Below the pieces are notes generated by a model. That model did no database searches. It saw only the letters and a list, made by a program, of their open reading frames with translations, and had not been told where the DNA came from. Positions 7,714-14,823 of a stretch of 42,372 bases of DNA are shown one piece after another. The stretch's first letter is position 1; the number at the start of each line of letters is the position of its first letter. Position numbers and translations under genes: made by a program. The DNA is taken from assembly GCF_024494655.1 (NCBI RefSeq), contig NZ_JANHDL010000017.1:1-42372 (forward strand), given 5' to 3'. Source of the stretch: Halorubrum laminariae. Its GTDB lineage: Archaea > Halobacteriota > Halobacteria > Halobacteriales > Haloferacaceae.

Positions 7714-10551
7714 CTACGTGTCGGTGTGTGAACAGCTGGCTTGGTGGATACGTATTCTCGCTTGCCACACGATTGATTGTGCAGTCGGTTCCAGATTCGC
7801 CGGAACTGGACGGTGCTGGTCTGTCTCGCCGTCGAGTGCTGTCGCTATCCGTCCCTGAGCCTGCCACCAATTCGCTGTGTCGCCGTGACAACACCGGCTA
7901 CGGACGCTGGTCGGAGATCTGTTTCGGGTGGGAGTCTTCGGGTGTCGATACGTCTCCAGTTGGGCGGTGGCGTGTCCCCTGTTCGATGGCCACATCGCGG
8001 GTGGCATCCACGCCGTGGGGTGCGTGGACGCGTCGTCAACGATCCACCGTCGGTGGCCGTTCTCTTGGACGGCACAGACTCGATCGAGTGCCTGAACAGC
8101 ACTGAGTCTGCGGTCGTAGCTACTCGCAGAGATACCGGCTTGCTCGATCAACTCGGAGCGCCCAAGCGGCCCGCCAGCCGTGAGGAGTGTGGCGTACAAT
8201 TTGGTTGCTGTCGGCACGAGATCAGGCCGAAAGCGCGTGGGTGAGAGGGTCGCCGCCGCCTGTTCGACGACGGCCGGCGTCGGTGTTCGAGACATGGGTA
8301 TCGCTCGGAGGAGGCTATCCACGACATCGTATGGACACGCCCGCCGTGAGGACTCTGACGGCCCGAACGAGCGCAGACACAGCCGCACAAGCTGCTGTCG
8401 GTCCTTCGGTGTCCACTGGACATCGTGAGCCACCGCAATCTCGTCGATCACCTCCCGAATGGCGGGATATGTCGTCCCGTCGATGACGGGGATCTCGAGA
8501 GTCGGTGCGGCTTCGGTACCATCCGCGATTGCCTCACGGACAGCTGTGAGTTCGTTTGTAAGTGCTGTGGTGATGTCGTCGTGGAGCGCTGTGGCTGTCG
8601 GCCCAGCAAGCACCCACGACATGGTGAGATCGAACTGTGCCTCTTCCTCGACGTCGTAGGGGAGCCGACGGCGCAACTTTTCCGGTCGGTCTTCGAACAA
8701 CATCCGATACCCAGAGTGGATCCCGTACACAGACTGTTTGGGAACCGTCTTGGCGAGGAACTGACAGAGGTCCCGAAGCTGTGTGGGGTTCCGTGTGAGG
8801 GTGTCGGTATCCGGAAGTCTGATCGTGGTTGTGAGGTCGATACCTGCCGCGTCGTACAGGTGGGTGGCTGACGCGAGGAGCCCGTGGAGATCTTCAAAGA
8901 GCGCGGCTCGAGCGGCTGTATCGGTGGAGTGTACGAGTTCTGCGAGCCGGCGCAGATGGGTATCACGAACAGCTTCGACGCGCTGACGCCACGCCTCGTA
9001 GGTCGTGTCGTCATCACTCAACCAGCCGACTTGATGACCTCGACGAAGCGTCCGACCCGGATCATGGTCGGTGACACCGTCGTGGATCGCGGCGAATTCG
9101 TGGCCGACTTGCGACGGGGTCAGGATCTTACTCAGCGCTTTCTCGCTGAGTAAGGTAGCCGCGAGACGTCCCAATGTGGCGAGGGGGCCGCCCCACTGCC
9201 CGATGACGAGTACCTCATCGTCGTGGTGGCTCAGGTACGTGACACGGCCGTCGTCGAACGGCTCGGAGCGATCATCAACGAGTGTGACCCCATCGTCCCG
9301 GGCTGCGGCGGCAAACCGCTGGTGGATCGCCTGTGTCTCGTTGGAGCCGTCGGGTGGCTGTAGCCATTGGACGTAGTCGGCATCGGCTTCTGGATCACCG
9401 GTCGCTGCGACCCACGCATCGATGTGGGTGGGTGTGTCCCCCCCATGACCCCCCCGGTGGGGAGACACTGTACTTGTGAACTCGTGAGGGGCCTCGGTAA
9501 GACCCGTATCGAGCTGGCACTGATTCGGATGCACAAGCTCGTCGTCTGCGTCGAGAAACTGGGTGACTGCCGTTTCGCCACGGTCGGAGAGTCGAACCGT
9601 GTTGTACTGCCCGCGACGATCGACGGTGACGAGGCCACGGTTTTCAAGATCGAGGACGTACCGACTGACGGTCCCCGCCTCGATGTCGATTGCGTGATCG
9701 TGTGCGAGATCCCGGTAGCGTCGGCCATGCGTGGCGGTGAGGTTGCCGAGGAGACGCCGTTTCCCCGGCGTTGCGGCGAGCCCATCGAGTGCCGTCCACG
9801 CCGGGTGTGCGTCTGTGGGCGCTTGGTGATCGCGACGACGGCGGCCACCACGGTGGGACCGATCCCGGTCACCAGTAAGATCGAGGTGGATCGCACTCCA
9901 CCGGGGATAGCGACGCGTCAGCTCCCGCTGGAGCGCCGGCGACGCGACGACGCGCACGTCGAAGCCGTCGCCGAGGACGGCGATCGCCGCGAGCGCGCGG
10001 ACACCGGTCCGGCGATCAGTGAGGTCCGTCCATGCCTCCCCATCGAGCAGCAGGGTGAGCGGCTGCGGGTCGTCATCGAGGTCACGATGGAGCGCAACTG
10101 GCCCCTTCGCGAGCGCGCCAAGGTCGCCGTTGACCGGGCCACGGCCGGTGCCCACGGACTCGACGGTGTCAGTGAGGTCGGCGTAGCGCTGTCGGTGGTA
10201 CGCCGACAGCGCGTCGGGGTCGTCGTCGACGTACGTGAGCGCAAGCGCCGCGATCGCACGTGTGTAAGCGACCGCCTCGGCGGTGTCGTCACTCCACGTG
10301 TCCGTGGTGGTGGTCCACTCCGGACATATCCCGGAGAGGATCGCCGAGCTTGCCCGAAACGGGTCGTCACGGGTCGCGTGCTGGCGGACAGTCTGCTGGC
10401 TCCGTGGCCGGAGGGCTGTGAGCAGCTCCGGTATCCACTCGGTCAGTCGTGGTGAGACCGCTGAACAGACGATCCCGTCGGTGGACGCGTCCGAGTCGTT
10501 GGTGATGAGTCGAACCCCTCGCTCAGGGGCTGCAGATTGCCGTGTCGTCAC
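7714..10551 (-). CDS. Large winged-helix protein of haloarchaeal plasmid type
   Basis: This is a 945-aa protein. One winged-helix region lies near residues 265-335, with a leading GKRRLLGNLTATHGRRYRDL, a recognition helix followed by RGLVTVDRRGQY, and a closing strand. A second HTH-like region lies near 800-860 (GRSELIEQAGISASSYDRRL). The N-terminal third contains LTLLLDGEAW and RVVASPALQREL and may be a nucleotide- or partner-binding alpha/beta domain. I recognise the type from haloarchaeal plasmids and integrated elements, but no function is assigned. The start is a GTG at 10549-10551; a stop codon lies three codons upstream, so it cannot be longer. It is the last gene of a three-gene minus-strand operon and its GC content is high. 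Confidence 0.65.
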   Translation of the reverse strand: MTTRQSAAPERGVRLITNDSDASTDGIVCSAVSPRLTEWIPELLTALRPRSQQTVRQHATRDDPFRASSAILSGICPEWTTTTDTWSDDTAEAVAYTRAIAALALTYVDDDPDALSAYHRQRYADLTDTVESVGTGRGPVNGDLGALAKGPVALHRDLDDDPQPLTLLLDGEAWTDLTDRRTGVRALAAIAVLGDGFDVRVVASPALQRELTRRYPRWSAIHLDLTGDRDRSHRGGRRRRDHQAPTDAHPAWTALDGLAATPGKRRLLGNLTATHGRRYRDLAHDHAIDIEAGTVSRYVLDLENRGLVTVDRRGQYNTVRLSDRGETAVTQFLDADDELVHPNQCQLDTGLTEAPHEFTSTVSPHRGGHGGDTPTHIDAWVAATGDPEADADYVQWLQPPDGSNETQAIHQRFAAAARDDGVTLVDDRSEPFDDGRVTYLSHHDDEVLVIGQWGGPLATLGRLAATLLSEKALSKILTPSQVGHEFAAIHDGVTDHDPGRTLRRGHQVGWLSDDDTTYEAWRQRVEAVRDTHLRRLAELVHSTDTAARAALFEDLHGLLASATHLYDAAGIDLTTTIRLPDTDTLTRNPTQLRDLCQFLAKTVPKQSVYGIHSGYRMLFEDRPEKLRRRLPYDVEEEAQFDLTMSWVLAGPTATALHDDITTALTNELTAVREAIADGTEAAPTLEIPVIDGTTYPAIREVIDEIAVAHDVQWTPKDRQQLVRLCLRSFGPSESSRRACPYDVVDSLLRAIPMSRTPTPAVVEQAAATLSPTRFRPDLVPTATKLYATLLTAGGPLGRSELIEQAGISASSYDRRLSAVQALDRVCAVQENGHRRWIVDDASTHPTAWMPPAMWPSNRGHATAQLETYRHPKTPTRNRSPTSVRSRCCHGDTANWWQAQGRIATALDGETDQHRPVPANLEPTAQSIVWQARIRIHQASCSHTDT

Positions 10552-10616
10552 CAGCGATCACCGCAGTGTGTGGTCCGTCCTTGGCGGTGAGACACGGCTG
10601 TTGCGGCGAGTCGCCA

Positions 10617-11093
10617 TCACTCGTGGCCTCCGTCTGGTCGCCCGCCATCAGAACGGGCGTGGCCCCAAAGCGCCGTCAGAAACGGTGTTGGCTCCTGCTG
10701 TCTCGTGTGTTCGGGCTCCCGATCGGTAGGTGCGTCCGGATGGACGTGTGGGTCAGCTGTCGTCGTCGGGCTAGTGGCGACGACAGTCGGACCGAGAAGG
10801 ACGTACGACGTCGATTGCATTTGGGTGTCTGCACACGTCCCGATGTGTCCCGTGACGACGTGTTCGCGAACGCCACGCGTGAAGACGGTCGGATGCGTGT
10901 GGCGATCGTCTTCACACATGAGGTAGCCAATCTCGTAGGCAGGGTCACCTGCTGCCCGGTAGGCGTACACGGTGACGTCGTCGCCCTCGTGAAAGGACCG
11001 ACCACAGACTTGGCACGCGAGGTACGTCGTATCGAGTACACTACGCGTGAGTTGCTGCAGGTTGGTAGCCAGCCTATTGCTGTTGATTCCCAT
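10617..11093 (-). CDS. Putative zinc-binding plasmid protein
   Basis: This 158-aa protein has a potential metal site: CQVCGRSFHEGDDV near residue 28, with later MCEDDRH and a Cys near residue 85. The sequence between (VTVYAYRAAGDPAYEIGYLM) suggests a small treble-clef or HNH-like beta fold without an obvious catalytic set. The C-terminal third is low-complexity and rich in Thr, Pro and His. The ATG at 11091-11093 shares a base with the stop of the upstream gene (TGATG), showing translational coupling. The downstream 945-aa gene begins 65 bp later. I recall this type of gene from haloarchaeal plasmid-like islands, always without a known role. Confidence 0.65.
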   Translation of the reverse strand: MGINSNRLATNLQQLTRSVLDTTYLACQVCGRSFHEGDDVTVYAYRAAGDPAYEIGYLMCEDDRHTHPTVFTRGVREHVVTGHIGTCADTQMQSTSYVLLGPTVVATSPTTTADPHVHPDAPTDREPEHTRQQEPTPFLTALWGHARSDGGRPDGGHE

Positions 11094-11416
11094 CAGTTGT
11101 GTCCTCCCTCTGTTGGGATGACATGGACACCCCCCTGCCACGCATGTCGCGCGGCGAGGGTGCGATCCATCGACTCGGTAGGGAGATACTCGACGGTGTG
11201 TGGCCCCTCAGTATATGTGATGACAGTATGACCGGCGAGACTACGGTATTGATCGTCGTCGCTACTGGTGCCGATCAAAAACGCGGCGGAGCGGGATGTT
11301 GACGGCAGCACCGAACCCGTTAGCCACGTTGTGAAATGGTTGTTACCCTCATTGCGACCGTTCAACTCGGCAGCCGTCTCGCAGGGCTTAAGCCCCGTAG
11401 TTGCGAGCATTCGCAT
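11093..11416 (-). CDS. Hypothetical first gene of the plasmid-type operon
   Basis: This 107-aa protein has no domain I can name. It contains GRNEGNNHFTTWL near residue 20 and a C-terminal HTVEYLPTESMDRTLAARHA segment that may be a helix. The ATG at 11414-11416 is preferred; the frame continues upstream with a weaker start that adds 16 residues of arginine/serine-rich sequence. Its stop overlaps the start of the next gene in a TGATG, so the set 11416 to 7714 is probably one transcript. A divergent phiH1-like repressor gene starts about 220 bp away and could regulate it. Confidence 0.55.
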   Translation of the reverse strand: MRMLATTGLKPCETAAELNGRNEGNNHFTTWLTGSVLPSTSRSAAFLIGTSSDDDQYRSLAGHTVITYTEGPHTVEYLPTESMDRTLAARHAWQGGVHVIPTEGGHN

Positions 11417-11540
11417 GGTTCTGTGGATGGACACAGAACCCGACCCGGTCGGGTGTTGGCGCACCGCGGCCGGGGTTCCTACAGTGTCTCACTAGCCAAG
11501 CAGATGTCACTCGGGTTCCGTATTACCACTTTTTAGCGCC

Positions 11541-11577
11541 AGTAACATATAGGTTACTATTATATATGTTATAAAAA
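11541..11577. promoter_or_regulatory. AT-rich promoter with nested inverted repeats
   Basis: Two overlapping inverted repeats lie in the divergent region: agtaac/gttact (11541-11546 and 11553-11558) and aacatata/tatatgtt (11544-11551 and 11563-11570). The second arm runs into a TATA-like ttatatatgttataaaa. They sit upstream of the phiH1-type repressor, so they are plausible operators for it, perhaps autoregulatory. This is inferred from position. Confidence 0.5.
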
Positions 11578-11638
11578 TCGAGGAATATATATGTGCTAAC
11601 CATCCTTGATTTAGGCGATGGTAGCGAATATGAGCGTT

Positions 11639-11929
11639 ATGAGGCATTCGGGCAAATGGATGACATCGCTTGACGATCGGATTTTAGAGTTTCTTCATGA
11701 GACCAAACCAACAACCCCGACAAAGATGACTAACGAAGCATCACTGCCATATTCCCGACAGCATGTCGATCGGCGGTGTAAAAAATTAGATGAAGAAGGG
11801 CTTGTAGAAGGGTTGGGGAACGGTGTTTATCGGATTACTGATGATGGTGAAGCCTATCTCGAAGGTCGGTTAAATACAGAGACATGGGAATACATTGACA
11901 AGAAAGGCAACGATACCAACGGCAACTGA
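11639..11929 (+). CDS. phiH1-repressor-like winged-helix protein
   Basis: This 96-aa protein has the hallmarks of the haloarchaeal phiH1-repressor-like family: MRHSGKWMTSLDDRILEFL at the start, a helix-turn-helix around residues 27-60 (ending KKLDEEGLVEGLGNGVYRI), and a short wing then ITDDGEAYL. Such proteins repress phage or plasmid promoters. Alternative ATGs lie at 11618 and 11630; 11639 is preferred because family members start this way. The AT-rich promoter with nested inverted repeats lies just upstream. It is divergent from the three-gene plasmid operon, which it may control. Base composition is lower in GC than its neighbours, suggesting separate ancestry. Confidence 0.75.
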   Translation: MRHSGKWMTSLDDRILEFLHETKPTTPTKMTNEASLPYSRQHVDRRCKKLDEEGLVEGLGNGVYRITDDGEAYLEGRLNTETWEYIDKKGNDTNGN

Positions 11930-12060
11930 ATTTATTCGAGATGCTTGAGGCCACGTTTTCCGATATTTTGGCGTTTTCAAGACGCCTCTAGAGTGTTTGC
12001 GGCGGAAATGTGGTGTGTATCAATCAGACTCGACTCTGTTGGAAGAATCTCTGTGAGTCA

Positions 12061-12142
12061 CACACCCCCATTTCGAAATGAAATCGGAAATGAGGCCATA
12101 GAAAGATAACCCCCACACCGCCTTCGATATGAAATTGGTTCT
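12061..12142. repeat. Pair of imperfect TTCGAAATGAAAT-like repeats
   Basis: Two related direct segments, ccatttcgaaatgaaatcgg (12069-12088) and cgccttcgatatgaaattgg (12119-12138), are each preceded by a CACACC-like stretch. They loosely resemble haloarchaeal origin boxes (C-rich run, then TTTCGA) but no initiator gene is adjacent. They could be a vestigial origin or insertion-sequence residue. Confidence 0.3.
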
Positions 12143-12152
12143 GCCTCAGAGG

Positions 12153-12787
12153 CTCTGTTGAAATCGTCAGAAGGTGATACATTTTGATCCGGTTGCAGTC
12201 AATACAGGTAATTACTCTAGCACCCGTTCGCTCTCGGCCTTCGGCCGTTCCAGTTCTTCCGTTTCGATGAGTTGATCGAGATGTCGCTCAAATGCTTCGT
12301 CGTCGATTTCGCCCTCCGCATATCGCCGTCGAAGCGTTTCGATCGGTGTCTCGTTTGCGTCGTCCACCTGCCGATCGTCCCACGGACCGGATGCTGGAGC
12401 CGCGTTCGCCTGCCGGACGACCCCTCGTGTCAATTGGCCCGAAATTCCGAGCGTCACCGTACTGAGCAAGAGAAACAAGAGACCTGCCGCAACGTTTCCA
12501 CCCAGTCCGATGAGTCCGAGCACGAATGCCGGGACGCCGACCAGACAGCCGACGATAGCAATCGCGGTTCGACCAGCAGGGCTCTGGGGGGCATAGCGGT
12601 GGACCAATTCGTACATGGTCGCTCTATGACTATTTTGCAACTTAAAAACCGCGGAATTGGAGACTGAAATCCCTCCAAGAGATGGATATCTGCCCGATTA
12701 GCGAGACGGAACAGTAGCCGGTTCGCAGTTCTCAATAACCGGCTGTTTCAGGTGAGAATCTGTCTGGAGAATAGGATTTCAACAGAG
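12153..12787. repeat. 13-bp inverted repeats flanking the SHOCT gene
   Basis: The sequence ctctgttgaaatc (12153-12165) and its exact reverse complement gatttcaacagag (12775-12787) bracket a 635-bp stretch holding the SHOCT gene. The motif resembles the terminal repeats of several haloarchaeal insertion sequences. No target duplication is apparent. It may be a small non-autonomous element or two unrelated IS ends. Confidence 0.4.
12212..12616 (-). CDS. Two-helix membrane protein with C-terminal SHOCT domain
   Basis: This 134-aa protein has two hydrophobic segments, about residues 18-38 (TAIAIVGCLVGVPAFVLGLI) and 42-62 (GNVAAGLLFLLLSTVTLGIS), then a soluble tail. The tail carries a SHOCT motif near residues 90-120: ETLRRRYAEGEIDDEAFERHL. 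SHOCT is a short helical domain common at the ends of small archaeal and bacterial membrane proteins, thought to mediate oligomerisation. The ATG at 12614-12616 is chosen; the longer frame uses a TTG. It is bracketed by 13-bp inverted repeats (12153 and 12775), so it may have moved as cargo. Function unknown. Confidence 0.8.
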   Translation of the reverse strand: MYELVHRYAPQSPAGRTAIAIVGCLVGVPAFVLGLIGLGGNVAAGLLFLLLSTVTLGISGQLTRGVVRQANAAPASGPWDDRQVDDANETPIETLRRRYAEGEIDDEAFERHLDQLIETEELERPKAESERVLE

Positions 12788-12855
12788 TCAGAATTACCCA
12801 TACTAATTACTAGATTGGTGGGTAACTTTTGTTTATTCTACGAGTGCTGTAGATT

Positions 12856-13752
12856 ATGACCAACTTCGATATTCACATTCCAAACGACGATACTGTGTCA
12901 CCCGCTGATATTCAGCCCGGGGCTGACCTCCGTGGTGCAGACCTTTCAAATGCCGACCTTGATCATGCAAACCTATCAGGGGCGTACCTTACTGGTGCCA
13001 ACCTGTCTGAGGCCGATCTCCCCTATGCCGACTTGTCAGAGGCATATCTCGATGGTGCGAATCTGTCCGGTGCGAACTTGCTCCATGCTGACTTATCAGA
13101 CGCAAATGTGTTTAATTCTGACCTGTCCAGAGTAAACATCGGCAGTGGTGACTTGTCGGGAGCCGATATTCGTCGTACAGATTTACGGGGAGCGAATCTC
13201 GCAGAGACTACGCTTGCCGGGGCAGTGCTTTCCCGAGAGACCGATATTAGCCCTCCAGACGAAAGAATCAAGCGGGAGTTTGAAGATGCCAATCGAATAT
13301 CTGAACAAGAATGGCAAGATGTGATCGCACGAGCAAACAGAGAACTACGAACTTGCTATAGTGAAAATGGGCTACTTGGACGCGCACGAAAAGCCCGAGT
13401 TCGGGAACGGCTTGCCCGCCGAAGAGAGGCAAAAGCAGAAAACACGTGGCGGGGAAATGTAGCGTGGGCTGGCAATCTGTTGTCAGGTGTTTTCACTGGG
13501 TACGGGGTCCAGCTAATGCCAGTCGTTGGATGGATGGGGCTACTGTACCTGCTGTCAGCTGGTATCTACTGGTATTCGGGTGGAATGGCGCTGGATAGGA
13601 GTCTGTACTACAGTGTGGTGACGTTTACAACAGCGCCCCCAAAGGCACCACCCTCCGGTCTTTCAAGTGTTGTCGCAGGATTCCAGACGCTTGCAGGGAC
13701 AGTAGCCATCGTGTTTCTAGGGTATGTCCTTGGTTCTCGTGAACAAGTCTGA
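12856..13752 (+). CDS. Pentapeptide-repeat protein fused to an ion-channel pore domain
   Basis: This 298-aa protein has an N-terminal pentapeptide-repeat array (residues about 22-120; A(D/N)LS(G/D/E)A units forming a square beta-helix) and an arginine-rich helical linker (about 140-195). The C-terminal part has two membrane helices (about 215-240 and 272-296) around a re-entrant loop, the layout of a two-helix potassium-channel pore. The loop reads TFTTAPPKAPPSG where potassium channels have TxTTVGYG, so selectivity is probably altered or lost. The gene stands alone, 228 bp upstream of brxA and in the same direction. It could be a stress- or phage-responsive channel, but proteins of this layout also occur outside defence loci. 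Confidence 0.8.
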   Translation: MTNFDIHIPNDDTVSPADIQPGADLRGADLSNADLDHANLSGAYLTGANLSEADLPYADLSEAYLDGANLSGANLLHADLSDANVFNSDLSRVNIGSGDLSGADIRRTDLRGANLAETTLAGAVLSRETDISPPDERIKREFEDANRISEQEWQDVIARANRELRTCYSENGLLGRARKARVRERLARRREAKAENTWRGNVAWAGNLLSGVFTGYGVQLMPVVGWMGLLYLLSAGIYWYSGGMALDRSLYYSVVTFTTAPPKAPPSGLSSVVAGFQTLAGTVAIVFLGYVLGSREQV

Positions 13753-13839
13753 ACGAGTGGTGTATAAAACACGACAGACGAGATCTGTCTACGGTTGAGC
13801 AGCTCAACAAAGCTAGAAAATCAGACGGGAGTGAAAAAA

Positions 13840-13880
13840 TTAACCAACACAATTGCTACAGAGGATCTATTGTTGGTTAA
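13840..13880. repeat. TTAACCAACA palindrome, copy 2, upstream of brxA
   Basis: The inverted halves ttaaccaaca (13840-13849) and tgttggttaa (13871-13880) are separated by 21 bp. The copy lies 100 bp upstream of the brxA start and after the pentapeptide gene. The position is that of an operator for the BREX operon; BREX systems of other types have inverted-repeat operators here, bound by the WYL regulator BrxR. No BrxR homologue is in the window. Confidence 0.8.
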
Positions 13881-13980
13881 GAGCGCACACATTCGGTAGA
13901 GCTACAGAAAATATCCGGTCGCTGTTCATAGCGAGCGAGGATGTCACCAACTAAGTGGTAAGAATGGTTTGAGAATATAT

Positions 13981-14823
13981 ATGACTCTGCGCACCGACGG
14001 AAGGGGAGTTTCCCTACCGTCGCTCGACTCGACATTTTCTCACAATGAGGTGTCGATGACGCTTACTCGATGTGGCCTTCTCGTCGATCGAGCAGAGACG
14101 CTCGCTCGGCTGTACGCCCACCATCGGGATTGGACAGTCGTTGAAGAGAAATGGATCGACGAGCGAGTCGACCAACGGAGTACGCGCGGCAGTTCGAAAG
14201 GGATCTACCGCGCCCTCAGCTCCCGGTTCAAGACGGCTGGTAGTGAACTCCCGTCGATCGTCCAACTACCTTCTGTGCTTGACCAGTGTGAAACAGTGCG
14301 CGACAAAGCACAGGTACTGTATTTCTACTTGCTCGAAGATGACTCGCTCGTACAGTACACCATCCATCGGTACGTCGATCGGCTTCCGGAATCTGGTGTC
14401 GCCGGGCTGGACTTCGAGCAAGAGACGATTGAACGACTCCTGAACGAGTTTCATTATGGCGACGGGAGTGAGTTTGGCTATGCAGAGTCGACAACACGTC
14501 GCTGGGGAGAAGGGATCCGATCAGTAATGCGAGAGATCGGTGTGCTCGACTCACAACAGACCCAGCAGGGACAAATTCCCAATCTTGGATCGACACCATT
14601 ACTCGTGGCGTCAGGATACTCGTGGGAAACTCATGGCGATGACTGGCTCTCTCAACCGACTGGCTGGCTCTACCTCTTCCAGCCGGACCAGTACTGGGAC
14701 TCCTTGGCCGAACGTCTGAGCGACGATTCAAACTGGGAAGCGAGCGGCATTCACGGTGAACTGAGACTCCAGCCGATTGATGACACATACAGTTGGGCTG
14801 ACCCGTGGGAGGGCGAAATATGA
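13981..14823 (+). CDS. brxA: BREX protein BrxA (DUF1819 family)
   Basis: This 280-aa protein opens the BREX operon. BrxA is a small, mostly helical NusB-like DNA-binding component of most BREX types. The sequence shows the family's course: LTRCGLLVDRAETLARLYAH (the usual N-terminal helix), a middle part with VRDKAQVLYFYLLEDD, then ETIERLLNEF and STTRRWGEGIRSVMREIGVL, the characteristic C-terminal helical end of the core. About 60 extra residues follow the core. The ATG at 13981 is chosen; another at 14056 would start right at the conserved part. The stop overlaps the next start in ATGA, so brxA and brxC(1) are coupled. Palindrome copy 2 lies 100 bp upstream. Confidence 0.85.
   Translation: MTLRTDGRGVSLPSLDSTFSHNEVSMTLTRCGLLVDRAETLARLYAHHRDWTVVEEKWIDERVDQRSTRGSSKGIYRALSSRFKTAGSELPSIVQLPSVLDQCETVRDKAQVLYFYLLEDDSLVQYTIHRYVDRLPESGVAGLDFEQETIERLLNEFHYGDGSEFGYAESTTRRWGEGIRSVMREIGVLDSQQTQQGQIPNLGSTPLLVASGYSWETHGDDWLSQPTGWLYLFQPDQYWDSLAERLSDDSNWEASGIHGELRLQPIDDTYSWADPWEGEI

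Noticed and set aside
9367..10455. 362-aa plus-strand frame inside the 945-aa minus-strand gene
   Set aside because: High-GC DNA leaves long antisense frames open; the minus-strand product has winged-helix motifs and haloarchaeal composition, this one does not.
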